In this document: positions 53,506 to 62,381 of the stretch, one piece after another
Layout: every line of letters begins with the position of its first letter
Numbering within the stretch: the first letter of the stretch is position 1
Source: Desulfoluna spongiiphila
GTDB lineage: Bacteria; Desulfobacterota; Desulfobacteria; Desulfobacterales; Desulfolunaceae
Assembly: GCF_900101345.1 (NCBI RefSeq)
Contig: NZ_FMUX01000023.1
Location: 1 to 64,000, forward strand
DNA length: 64,000 bases
Reading direction: 5' to 3'
Position numbers and translations under genes: made by a program
Notes under the pieces: generated by a model
The model's input: the letters and a program-made list of their open reading frames with translations, nothing else
What the model was told of the DNA's origin: nothing
Databases searched by the model: none

Positions 53506-54885
53506 TCAGCGTTGGCTTAATCCATATTTATCAATTTTATAAATCAGGGCCTTGCGGCTCATTTTTAGTACTTCCGCCGTTTTCACGCGGTTCCACCCGG
53601 TGTCGTCCAGGGCGCTTTGCAGAATATCCGCTTCCACGGCCTCCATCATCTCTTTGAGGGAGCCTCCCCGGTCCTGGTTCACCCGGGTTACGGCGCGGGG
53701 CTGAATCCCCTGGAGAGATACGGGCAGGTCTTCGGTCATGATCACGCCCCCCTGCCCCATGACAACGGCGCGTTCCACGGCATTTTCAAGCTCCCGGACA
53801 TTGCCGGGCCAGGCGTAGGCCGTGAGCTGCTTCAGGGCTTCATGGGAGATCTGCTGCACCTGCTTTCCCATCTCTTTGTTGCAGCGGGCAATGAAGTGGT
53901 CCACCAGCAAAGGGATGTCCTCCCGGCGATCACGCAACGGGGGAATTTCCAGCTGAACCACGTTCAGGCGGTAGTAGAGATCCTCCCGAAAGCTCCCCTG
54001 GCGGATGGCCTCGGAGAGGTCCTTGTTGGAGGCTGCGATCACCCGGACATCGGCGGCAAGGGTCCGGGTCCCTCCCACACGCTGAAAGGTCCGGTCCTGA
54101 AGAACCCGTAAAAGTTTCGCTTGAAGGTTCGGGCTCATCTCACTGATTTCGTCGAGAAAAATCGTTCCACCGGCAGCCAGTTCGAACTTTCCGGGGTGGT
54201 GGTTCATGGCCCCTGTAAAGGAGCCCTTTTCATGGCCGAACAGCTCACTTTCAAGGAGCCCTTCGGGAATGGCGGCACAGTTAAGGTTCACCAGGGGCCC
54301 CTGGCTCCGTCGGCTGTTGTAGTGAATGGCCCGGGCCACAAGCTCTTTTCCGGTTCCGCTCTCGCCCTGGATCAGCACGGTGGAGTTGGTGGGAGCCACC
54401 CGGCCGATGCCCTTGAACACCTCCTGCATGCCGGCGGATTTTCCGATGATGTTGTTGATGGAAAAGCGGGTCCTCACCACCCGCCTCAGGTCTTCCACCT
54501 CGCGGGTCAGGCTCTGGATTTCAAGGGCGCGCTTGACATTGACGATGATCTCCTCATTGTTGAAGGGCTTGGAGATGTAATTGTATGCCCCCAGCTTCAT
54601 GGCTTCCACGGCGGTGTCCACCCCGGCAAAGGCGGTGGTCATGATCACAGGCACCTCGGGCCAGGTGTCCCGCATGATGCGAACCGCCTCCATGCCGTCC
54701 ATCACCGGCATGCGGATGTCCATGAGGACCAGGTCCACCGGTTCAGCCTCCATGCATGCCAGGGCATCCTTGCCGTTCTCCGCCTGAACACAGATAAACC
54801 CTTCCATTTTAAGTACCTCGGAAAGAAGAATCCGGACATGGGACTCATCGTCCACCACCAGCACGCGCATTTTCTTAGTTCCCAT
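53506..54885 (-). CDS. atoC: Sigma-54-dependent response regulator (AtoC/NtrC type)
   Basis: 459 residues. Receiver domain (about 6-125; VLVVDDESH, LVLMDIRMPVMDG with the phosphoacceptor Asp), AAA+ activator domain (about 145-385; GESGTGKELVARAIH, the sigma-54 contact loop GSFTGA instead of the usual GAFTGA, and LDEISEM), and a Fis-type helix-turn-helix at the end. The ATG at 54885 is preferred for AAGGGG at 6-nt spacing; it overlaps the atoS 3' end by 11 nt. A longer open frame upstream is inside atoS and is an artefact. Probable target: the atoEDA promoter. Confidence 0.93.
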   Translation of the reverse strand: MGTKKMRVLVVDDESHVRILLSEVLKMEGFICVQAENGKDALACMEAEPVDLVLMDIRMPVMDGMEAVRIMRDTWPEVPVIMTTAFAGVDTAVEAMKLGAYNYISKPFNNEEIIVNVKRALEIQSLTREVEDLRRVVRTRFSINNIIGKSAGMQEVFKGIGRVAPTNSTVLIQGESGTGKELVARAIHYNSRRSQGPLVNLNCAAIPEGLLESELFGHEKGSFTGAMNHHPGKFELAAGGTIFLDEISEMSPNLQAKLLRVLQDRTFQRVGGTRTLAADVRVIAASNKDLSEAIRQGSFREDLYYRLNVVQLEIPPLRDRREDIPLLVDHFIARCNKEMGKQVQQISHEALKQLTAYAWPGNVRELENAVERAVVMGQGGVIMTEDLPVSLQGIQPRAVTRVNQDRGGSLKEMMEAVEADILQSALDDTGWNRVKTAEVLKMSRKALIYKIDKYGLSQR

Positions 54886-56365
54886 CCCCATCCCCTTCAG
54901 GCTTTGCCGGTAAAACCACCCGAAAACGTGTCCCCTCTCCCAGGCGGCTCTCCACCTCCACCACCCCGTGATGAAGATCAATGATCTTCTGAACAACTGC
55001 AAGACCCAGGCCAGTTCCGTTGTCCCGGGTCGTAAAAAAGGGATCAAACAGACGCGCAACCTGTGCGGGTTCGATGCCCTTGCCGTCATCTTCCACCACA
55101 ACGGCCACCCCACGGTCCAAGGCCATGCTCTCCACGCGAATGTGCCCCCCGTTTTCAACGGCCTGTACCGCGTTGATCAGGATGTTCAGGAAGACCTGCT
55201 TGATCTGTTCCTGGTCCACCACCACCCGGGGCAGGTCTTCTCCGTAGTCCATCACGATCTGCACATGCTGCCGGGTGGCGTTGAGATTCACGAGAAGCAG
55301 GGTATCGGCAAGAATCCCGTTGATGTCCACGGCCAGCTTCAGGGAATCGGAGGGGCGCGCATAGTAGAGGAGCTCCCTTACCATCTTGTTCAGGCGATCC
55401 ACCTCTGCGATGACGATGGACGTGTATTTGCGCCGGACGTCTTCCGGTTCCATGCCGGTTTCGATGAGCTGGACAAAGCCTTTGATGGAGGTCATGGGGT
55501 TTCGGATTTCATGGGCCACGCCCGCTGCTATTTCCCCTAAGGCGGCCAGGCGATCTGTCCTCTGCATCTGCTCCTCAAGGCGCCGCCTCGACTCCAGGAC
55601 TTCGGCAAACTCATTGACCGACACGGCTATCTCGCCGAGCTCACCTCCCATGGGGGCAATGCGGTGGGTGACATCGGTTTCGATGGCTTTTATGCCGCGC
55701 TTGATCTCCCGGATCCTGAGTCCCACGGCGTGGGCAATAAACGCGGTACCGGCAAAGGAAAAGACAATCCCTGCGGCAATGGCGACATAGAATCGGTAAA
55801 GCATCTTGCGGATCTGGTCGTTGATGTCGTCCATCAACTCGTTGGACCAGATGTACCCGATCACCTCCCCGTCCCTGTTGATGGGATACATGCAGTTCAT
55901 GATCTCGCCACGGACCAGCCCTGCGGTCTGCACCCTCGGCATTCCCGTGGCCATGACAAACCGCCCCTTATGATCCGCGCTGATGCTCTGGCCCACCTTA
56001 TGCCCTAAGGTCTCACTGGGACCGTAGGTGATGATGGCATCCAGGCTTCGGGAGTAATACCCCACCCCCACCCCCGGTTCCGAAAGGGCAACCCGGTCTG
56101 TAACGGCCCGTAACCGTCGGTTCAGTGCACCGATGCGGGCCTCCCGGGAAGCCCCGGCAAGACCCTCACTGTCCAGAATCTCGTCAAAGGTGCCCACCAG
56201 GACGGAGTCCAGCACACGGGCCAATGCGAACAGCTTGCGCTGTTTTTCCTGGAGCAGGGCGTACTCCGCCTCACGCATCAGGATAAAGCCGGTACCGATG
56301 GAAGAGATCGCAATGATAAGGGAGATAAAGATAAATATGAAAATCCGGATGGGTATACGTCTCAT
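54875..56365 (-). CDS. atoS: Sensor histidine kinase (AtoS type)
   Basis: 496 residues. TM1 (about 7-29), a periplasmic sensor domain (about 30-185), TM2 (about 190-212), HAMP (213-265), HisKA with AAGVAHEIRNPMTSIKG (phospho-His) and HATPase with FDPFFTTRDNGTGLGLAVVQ. It would phosphorylate the overlapping AtoC-type regulator, coupling extracellular short-chain acids to the ato operon; the ligand is inferred. The gene-free stretch 56366-56601 shows nothing notable except local AT-richness. Confidence 0.92.
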   Translation of the reverse strand: MRRIPIRIFIFIFISLIIAISSIGTGFILMREAEYALLQEKQRKLFALARVLDSVLVGTFDEILDSEGLAGASREARIGALNRRLRAVTDRVALSEPGVGVGYYSRSLDAIITYGPSETLGHKVGQSISADHKGRFVMATGMPRVQTAGLVRGEIMNCMYPINRDGEVIGYIWSNELMDDINDQIRKMLYRFYVAIAAGIVFSFAGTAFIAHAVGLRIREIKRGIKAIETDVTHRIAPMGGELGEIAVSVNEFAEVLESRRRLEEQMQRTDRLAALGEIAAGVAHEIRNPMTSIKGFVQLIETGMEPEDVRRKYTSIVIAEVDRLNKMVRELLYYARPSDSLKLAVDINGILADTLLLVNLNATRQHVQIVMDYGEDLPRVVVDQEQIKQVFLNILINAVQAVENGGHIRVESMALDRGVAVVVEDDGKGIEPAQVARLFDPFFTTRDNGTGLGLAVVQKIIDLHHGVVEVESRLGEGTRFRVVLPAKPEGDGDGN

Positions 56366-56601
56366 ACAAACACAGCCGTTGGGATGATTGGGGGGGTTGC
56401 CGTTTGGGACGCTTTTGCCGAATGCCGGGTAAAAGGCACCTTCTTTCCATTAAACCCAAGCACCCCGCCCTTGTAAATATTTTTTACGCCATGGACAAAG
56501 ATAATAAGTTTCAATGCAATTGGCGTGTTGATTATTTAAAAACACGTTGTTGGAGAGGAGAACAACGGGGATGGGGAGAAGCGGGTGGGGCATCGCCACG
56601 G

Positions 56602-57090
56602 CTAATAGTCCACAAGGTCGCGTTCGATGACCATGGAGGTATCCATGTTTAAGGACAGAAAAAAGCTCTCTAAATCGACCCGATCTTTTTCACCAAACAC
56701 CTCAAGGTGGAAATCAAAATCCTTGAGCAATGCATAAAAAGAGTAAAATACAGTTTTTTTTGTATTGAGGCAGATTCGACATTCACGTTTTATGTTATTA
56801 AAATTCGCAAAATGCTGCATGATCATAAAAAAACAGACGGCAGAAAAATAACGGGTTCCTGGGTGCTGGAATAGGCCAGGGTAGAAACTCATGACATTGA
56901 TCTTGCCGGCATCATCGTCAAAATTGACGGTTAAAGAGCAAGAAACATCGAAGCCCGTTTCTTTGCTGTAAACAAAATATTCAAGTTGAGGCCCGTCAAT
57001 ACAATAATTCATACCGTAATGGTCAAAGAAATCAGGCAGGTGAGATGCCATGAAAGCAGAGACCTTGACGAATGAGGGGGGGGTGTCCAT
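56602..57090 (-). CDS. Hypothetical cytoplasmic protein
   Basis: 162 residues, no recognised family, no signal peptide or membrane segment. It is aromatic-rich (FFDHYGMNYCIDGPQLEYFVY; YFSAVCFFMIMQHFANF), suggesting a compact alpha/beta fold, and the first half looks like a small ligand-binding sheet. It is monocistronic and somewhat AT-rich relative to its neighbours, a hint of transfer. Position and single-gene context give no function. Confidence 0.5.
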   Translation of the reverse strand: MDTPPSFVKVSAFMASHLPDFFDHYGMNYCIDGPQLEYFVYSKETGFDVSCSLTVNFDDDAGKINVMSFYPGLFQHPGTRYFSAVCFFMIMQHFANFNNIKRECRICLNTKKTVFYSFYALLKDFDFHLEVFGEKDRVDLESFFLSLNMDTSMVIERDLVDY

Positions 57091-57429
57091 GGTCGGTCTC
57101 CATCTGTATGAGTGGCGAGAAATTTAAAAAAGCCCCCGCCTAATTGATTTGTCTTCTGATTGTTTTTTAATCGCTACCATCGCACGCCCTTGTTTGTCAA
57201 TGATACCCGCAAAGAACCAAATAGCAAAGGTATGTCTGCATTTTTCCAAAAAAAGAACGGCCGCACTTCCCCCATGAAACGCCCATCCATAGAAGGCCCT
57301 GCTATATTGACACCCCCCATCAGACCCGGTACGATAGAGAGCTTTACAATCAGGGTGCCGCCCGTATTCCGAGTGCAGAAGGGGTCTGCTGACCATGACC
57401 GCCCTTCAAACGTGGCCCGCCCTTAATAA

Positions 57430-57468
57430 GCCGATAAGAACCAAAAAAGGTTCCTCGGCGAGTTTTTT
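57430..57468 (+). terminator. Terminator-like or attenuator hairpin before the NIL-ferredoxin gene
   Basis: GCCGA...GAACC pairs with GGTTC...TCGGC (57430-57459), with a small bulge, followed by T6. It ends about 30 nt before the GTG start at 57499. It could be a leader attenuator. The gene-free interval 57091-57498 otherwise shows no supported gene. Confidence 0.45.
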
Positions 57469-57498
57469 ACCCTGGAACAACCTTCGGAGACCTGACGC

Positions 57499-57924
57499 GT
57501 GCAATCAAAAATACTGATCCTTAAATTCCCCAAGGAGGCCTCCCCCGAACCGGTGGTCTGTTACCTTGCCAGAGACTACGAACTGACCTTTGCCATCCTG
57601 CATGCCAACATCTTCCCCCGCCGGGAAGGGATCATGGTCCTGGAGCTGAAGGGGACCCGGGAAAACTTTAAAAGCGGATTGGAGTACCTCAAGAGCAAGG
57701 GCATCAAGGTGAGCCGATCGGATCAGGAGGTAACCCGGGATGAGGCACGCTGTACCCACTGCGGTGCCTGTACCGCGGTCTGCCCCACCGGGGCCCTTTC
57801 CATTGAACGCCCCTCCATGGAAGTGATCTTCGACCTCGAAAAATGCAGTGCCTGTGAACTCTGTGTTCCCACCTGCCCGTCCCACGCCATGAAGGCCAAT
57901 CCCAAGGACAAGAATTTTTTCTGA
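57499..57924 (+). CDS. NIL-domain ferredoxin (2 x [4Fe-4S])
   Basis: 141 residues. An N-terminal NIL domain (about 1-75; YELTFAILHANIFPRREG) is followed by a bacterial-type ferredoxin with CTHCGACTAVC and CSACELCVPTC motifs, binding two [4Fe-4S] clusters. Such proteins occur with sulfide-dependent homocysteine synthesis in anaerobes. Here, the stop overlaps the mnmA start by 1 nt (TGATG), so the protein is probably linked to tRNA thiolation, perhaps as an electron or sulfur supplier; that is inference. GTG start, with GGAG about 10 nt upstream. Confidence 0.85.
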   Translation: MQSKILILKFPKEASPEPVVCYLARDYELTFAILHANIFPRREGIMVLELKGTRENFKSGLEYLKSKGIKVSRSDQEVTRDEARCTHCGACTAVCPTGALSIERPSMEVIFDLEKCSACELCVPTCPSHAMKANPKDKNFF

Positions 57925-59027
57925 TGAACAGTCACACCACGGCCGTCGCGGTAAGCGGCGGCATCGACTCCCTGTATGCGGCCTGGCTTCTCAAAAATGC
58001 AGGCCACAAGGTGATTGGCATCCATTTTATCACCGGCTATGAGCACAAAGGGCAGCCCAAAGGCGACACGAGCCCGTCGCCATGGCTCACCCTCCACTCG
58101 GAGAGCTGCCGGGTGGCCATTCCCACCATGAACCATGTGGCGGAGCAGCTCGACATCCCCATCCACATCATCGACATCCGGAATCGATTCGAGGCAGAGG
58201 TGGTCTCCCATTTTGAAAAGGCGTACAGGGACGGGCTCACCCCCAACCCCTGCCTTCTCTGCAACCCGACGGTAAAATTCGGCTACCTTCTGGATGTGGC
58301 CGAATCCCTGGGCGCCCGGGACCTTGCCACGGGACATTATGTCCGTACCCGCATCGACGAAGCAGACGGCCTTCACCTCGTAAAAGGAGAAGACCCTTTC
58401 AAGGACCAATCCTATTTCCTGGCCATGGTGCCGCCTGAGCGCCTTGCAAAGGCCGTGTTTCCCTTAGGAGGCCTGCGCAAGGAGGAAATCAAGAAAGAAG
58501 CCGCCCAAAAGGGGCTCACCTCCTTTGCCAAGGGAGAAAGCCAGGACATCTGTTTTATCCAGGACGGCGACTACAAAGCCTTTCTCCTGTCCCGCCCCGG
58601 CTTTGTCATGGAACCGGGCCCCATTGTGACGGAAGACGGCACCGAGGTCGGGCGACACCTGGGCCTCCACGGCTTTACCGTGGGCCAGCGGCGGGGCATC
58701 AACTGCCCGGGCCCTTACCCGTACTACGTCCTGGCCCTGGAACCCGAGGCGAACCGCCTGGTGGTGGGAAGAAAAGAGGCCCTGTTGTCCGACGCCTGCA
58801 CGGTGACCCGTCTCAACTGGATCCGCCCCCCCGCCGGCACCTCCTTTGATGCCGTCTGCAAAATCCGCTACAGCCACAAAGGGAGCCCCTGCCGCATTGA
58901 GCTGGACCCGACAGGAGAGAACGCCACCGTCACCTTCGACGCCCCGCAGTCCGCGGTGACACCGGGCCAGGGGGCCGCCTTTTATACAGGGGACGAGGTG
59001 CTGGGCGGGGGATGGATCTCCCGTTGA
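57924..59027 (+). CDS. mnmA: tRNA-specific 2-thiouridylase MnmA
   Basis: 367 residues. PP-loop N terminus AVSGGIDSLYAAWLL, the catalytic cysteine C113 in NPCLLCNPTVKFG (an extra C110 makes a CxxC), the second cysteine C210 in GESQDICFIQ, and the C-terminal region GFTVGQRRGINCPGP. It adenylates and thiolates U34 of tRNAs for Lys, Glu and Gln. It overlaps the ferredoxin gene (TGATG). A short open extension past the last helix ends at TGA 59027. Confidence 0.94.
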   Translation: MNSHTTAVAVSGGIDSLYAAWLLKNAGHKVIGIHFITGYEHKGQPKGDTSPSPWLTLHSESCRVAIPTMNHVAEQLDIPIHIIDIRNRFEAEVVSHFEKAYRDGLTPNPCLLCNPTVKFGYLLDVAESLGARDLATGHYVRTRIDEADGLHLVKGEDPFKDQSYFLAMVPPERLAKAVFPLGGLRKEEIKKEAAQKGLTSFAKGESQDICFIQDGDYKAFLLSRPGFVMEPGPIVTEDGTEVGRHLGLHGFTVGQRRGINCPGPYPYYVLALEPEANRLVVGRKEALLSDACTVTRLNWIRPPAGTSFDAVCKIRYSHKGSPCRIELDPTGENATVTFDAPQSAVTPGQGAAFYTGDEVLGGGWISR

Positions 59028-59050
59028 GGATAGCCTAACTCTCAAAAACT

Positions 59051-59236
59051 GCCTCCGGCGGCAAGGTGTGCCACCTTGAAAGCAGGTAGCGGATGCGTTT
59101 TGCCCCTCGTTTCTCGGGTCAAATCACATCCGCCTTTAAAACGGAATTTATTCAAAAAAAATATTTAAAACCTGTTTGTTAAGCCCGTCTTTATAGAATC
59201 AGGCAAACGTTTACCCCCCGGCAGGGCCACCGGAGA
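59051..59236. repeat. Family C hairpin repeat, copy 4
   Basis: Left end GCCTCCGGCGGC (59051-59062); degenerate right end near 59226-59236. Hairpin 59089-59133: GCGGATGCG...CATCCGC with TTGCCC/GGGTCAA inside. It closely parallels copy 3. It fills most of the 59028-59394 interval, which holds no gene. Confidence 0.85.
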
Positions 59237-59394
59237 TATAAGCTGAACAGTGACAGGCCGTTAGCCTTTTTTACATATTTCATTGCATACGACTGACGAC
59301 GCCCAACGAGCAAGCAACCGAAGGCGTCTCGTTTTTTTTAACACAGCACCCTCATCGCCATGGAGTCATGGCGCACATCACAGGTCGATATATT

Positions 59395-60714
59395 ATGCCA
59401 CGCTATTTCATCAACACCCTGGGCTGCAAGGTAAACCGGTTCGAATCCGACGCCGTGGGCATGGCCCTCACCTCCCGGGGCTGGCAGGAAACAAAACAGC
59501 CCGCAGACGCCGACGTCTGCATCATCAACACCTGCACCGTCACCGGCAAGGCCTCGGTAGAATCACGGCACCACATCCGCCAGACCATCCGGAAAAACCC
59601 GTCGGCCAAAATGGTGGTCACCGGGTGCTACGCCCAGACCGAAGCCGAAGAGATCGAAAAGATCGAAGGCGTGGATGCCGTCATCAGCCACACGGAAAAA
59701 CACCGGCTCCCCGAACTGGTCATCGCCCTGCACGAAAAGGGCGAGGCCCACTTCTCCGAAGACCGGAACAAGAGCTGCCGGGAGACCGAGTTCAAGGGCA
59801 TCGACGTGGACGCGTTAGGCACACGTACCCGCCCCTTGCTGAAGGTCCAAGACGGATGCAACGCCTTCTGCTCCTACTGCATCGTTCCCCATACGCGGGG
59901 AAGATCCCGCAGCATGCCCATGGCCGAGGCCCTGGCCCGCCTGGCCTCCTTGGGTGCCCGGGGCTTCCAGGAAGTGGTGCTCACCGGTATCCACATCGGC
60001 TGCTACGGTCTGGACCTCACCCCTGCCACCAGCTTTTACGCCCTCCTCAAGCAGATGGAAGAGGAGAAACCGGTAAAACGAATTCGCCTGAGCTCCATGG
60101 AGCCCATGGAGATCACCGACGAGGTCATCGACCTCATCACCGGCTCCTCGTTCTTCTGTGACCATGTCCACATCCCCCTTCAAAGCGGCGACGACACCGT
60201 GCTCTCCCGCATGAAACGGCCCTATACCACCGCACGCTTCAAAGAGCTGGTAACCCGGATCCACGACCTCTCTCCTGAAACGGCCATCGGCGCGGATGTC
60301 ATCATCGGCTTTCCCGGCGAGACCGAGAAGCAGTTCGAAAACACCTGCGCGTTCCTTGAATCCCTTCCCCTGGCCTATCTCCACGTCTTCCCCTTCTCAC
60401 CCCGGGAACGAACCCCTGCGGCCTCCTTTGACGGCCGCATTGACGGAGAGACCATGAAACACCGCACCGCACGGGTACGTGCCATCGGCGATGCCGCAAA
60501 AAAACGGTTCATGGAAGCCGCCCTGGGAACCCGTGCCGACGTACTGGTTGAACGGGAGCGGGATCATCACACGGGCCTGCTGAAAGGAGTCACCTCACAG
60601 TACATCCCCGTGCAGTTCCAAGGGGACGACAGCCTCATGAACCAGCTGGTGCCTGTTACCCTCGAATCCGTCAGCGATGCCGGTTACCTCACAGGGAGAC
60701 GAGAGGAGAGCTGA
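59395..60714 (+). CDS. mtaB: tRNA t6A37 methylthiotransferase MtaB
   Basis: 439 residues from the ATG at 59395 (MPRYFINTLGCKVN); a start at 59368 is possible. N-terminal UPF0004 domain with Cys in LGCKVNRFES, NTCTVTGKA and VVTGCYAQ (second cluster), radical SAM core with CNAFCSYC, and a TRAM-like end. It adds methylthio to N6-threonylcarbamoyl-A37 of tRNA. It follows mnmA by 370 bp and overlaps the next kinase gene by 1 nt. Confidence 0.93.
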   Translation: MPRYFINTLGCKVNRFESDAVGMALTSRGWQETKQPADADVCIINTCTVTGKASVESRHHIRQTIRKNPSAKMVVTGCYAQTEAEEIEKIEGVDAVISHTEKHRLPELVIALHEKGEAHFSEDRNKSCRETEFKGIDVDALGTRTRPLLKVQDGCNAFCSYCIVPHTRGRSRSMPMAEALARLASLGARGFQEVVLTGIHIGCYGLDLTPATSFYALLKQMEEEKPVKRIRLSSMEPMEITDEVIDLITGSSFFCDHVHIPLQSGDDTVLSRMKRPYTTARFKELVTRIHDLSPETAIGADVIIGFPGETEKQFENTCAFLESLPLAYLHVFPFSPRERTPAASFDGRIDGETMKHRTARVRAIGDAAKKRFMEAALGTRADVLVERERDHHTGLLKGVTSQYIPVQFQGDDSLMNQLVPVTLESVSDAGYLTGRREES

Positions 60715-62378
60715 TGGCCCGACGCGGTCTCTTTCTTATCTTATGCCTTGCCTTGCTGGCCGCTGGAACCACGGCCCTTGCAGCTCCCCCGAAACGCATC
60801 GTCTTCGGGGGAGACGCCCAGTACCCGCCCTACGAATTCCTGGATAAGAATGGAGACCCCACCGGGTTCACCGTTGAGCTTACCCGGGCACTTGCCGAGG
60901 TGATGGGCATGGAGATCGAGATCCGCCTCGGCCCCTGGGAAGAGATCATGGAGGCCTTTAAAAAAGGAGAGGTGGATGTGATGCAGGGCATCTCCTACTC
61001 CAAAGAGCGCGCAGGCCGGTACGAATTCTCCCAGGCCTACACCCTGATTCACCACTCCATCTTTACCAGGGAAGAGACCATAGGCGTCAGCAGCCTGTCC
61101 CACCTTGCGGGGAAAAAGGTCCTCGTCCAACACGACGGCATCATGCACGAGACCCTCAGGCAGAGCGATCTCAGGGTCACCCCGGTGCCTGTCCCCTACC
61201 AGACCGACGCCCTGCGCATGGTTGCGTCCGGGACCTATGACCACGCCATCGTGGCCAACCTGCCCGGCCTCTACTATATCCGCGAGCACAAACTCACCAA
61301 CATCCGAAAACGCGGAAACCCCGTTGCCGTTCAGCTCTACTGCTACGCCACCGTAAAAGACAACACGGAGCTGATGTCACAAATAAGCGAAGGCCTGGCT
61401 ATTTTGAAAAAAACCGGTCGCCTCCGGGGGATCCACAATCGCTGGCTCGGTGTCCTGTCCCCGGGAATCCCCACCCGAAAGCTGATTATCGCCGCCAGCC
61501 TTCTCTTTACCTTCATGGCCCTTGTGGTGGTTGGAAACGTCCTCTGGTCCCGCACCCTCAAACGGGAAGTGGCCCTTCGCACCCGGCAACTGGAGACCCG
61601 TCAGAAACAGCTGCTTCAAGCCGATAAAATGGCCTCTTTGGGCTTTCTGGTCTCCGGCATCGCCCACGAGCTCAACAACCCCAACGGTCTGCTCCTGCTT
61701 AATATCCCCCTGCTGGTGGCCGCCTTCAAAGAGATGCACCCCGTCCTGGAAAAACACTACAGAGACCACGGTGACTTCAAGGTGGCGGGCCTGCCCTATT
61801 CCCGCATGCGCGATGAAATCCCCCTGATCTTAGATGAAACCAATGACGCGGCACGGCACATCAAAACCATTGTGGAAGACCTTCGTGACTTTTCCAGGCA
61901 GAGCGACGATGAAAAGGAAGAGACAGACATCAACGCCATTGCCGTCAATGCCTTAAGGCTTGTCCGCCCCGCCGTGGAGAAGGCGACCCGTCACCTCGGC
62001 GTGGAACTTCGGGAAGGCATCCCGCCCATCCTGGCCAACCCCCAGCGCATCGAGCAGGTGGTGGTCAACCTGCTGCTCAACGCCTGCCAGGCCCTGGACA
62101 ACCCCGAGTCGGCCATCCGCCTGCAGACCGCCACGGATGCCCGCCAGGGCATCGTCACCCTGTCGGTGACAGACCAGGGCACGGGCATCGACCCCGAGCA
62201 CCTGGACCATCTCACGGACCCTTTTTTCACCACCAAACGCTCGGCGGGCGGCACCGGCCTCGGATTGTCGGTCTCTGCAGGTATTGTAAGAAACCACCAA
62301 GGCAAACTCACCTTCGAATCCAAACCGGGCCAAGGCACCACCGCCACCCTTCAGCTACCCGTCCTGACAAAGGAGTAA
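60714..62378 (+). CDS. Sensor histidine kinase with periplasmic SBP_bac_3 sensor
   Basis: 554 residues. Signal/TM1 (about 5-25), a periplasmic solute-binding-like domain (about 28-255; GDAQYPPYEFLDKNGDPTGF, GEVDVMQGISYSKERAGRYEF), TM2 (about 260-282), then HisKA with SGIAHELNNPNGLLL and HATPase with DPFFTTKRSAGGTGLGLS. The sensor resembles polar amino-acid binding proteins, so an amino acid may be the signal. Translationally coupled to mtaB (TGATG) and 3 nt before its regulator gene. Confidence 0.92.
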   Translation: MARRGLFLILCLALLAAGTTALAAPPKRIVFGGDAQYPPYEFLDKNGDPTGFTVELTRALAEVMGMEIEIRLGPWEEIMEAFKKGEVDVMQGISYSKERAGRYEFSQAYTLIHHSIFTREETIGVSSLSHLAGKKVLVQHDGIMHETLRQSDLRVTPVPVPYQTDALRMVASGTYDHAIVANLPGLYYIREHKLTNIRKRGNPVAVQLYCYATVKDNTELMSQISEGLAILKKTGRLRGIHNRWLGVLSPGIPTRKLIIAASLLFTFMALVVVGNVLWSRTLKREVALRTRQLETRQKQLLQADKMASLGFLVSGIAHELNNPNGLLLLNIPLLVAAFKEMHPVLEKHYRDHGDFKVAGLPYSRMRDEIPLILDETNDAARHIKTIVEDLRDFSRQSDDEKEETDINAIAVNALRLVRPAVEKATRHLGVELREGIPPILANPQRIEQVVVNLLLNACQALDNPESAIRLQTATDARQGIVTLSVTDQGTGIDPEHLDHLTDPFFTTKRSAGGTGLGLSVSAGIVRNHQGKLTFESKPGQGTTATLQLPVLTKE

Positions 62379-62381
62379 CCC

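Noticed and set aside
57124..57396. 90-codon minus-strand frame near 57.2 kb
   Set aside because: No domain and no convincing start; the opposite strand is equally open.
59436..59449. GGTTCGAATCC, resembling a tRNA T-arm
   Set aside because: It lies in the coding sequence of mtaB, and no cloverleaf can be folded around it.
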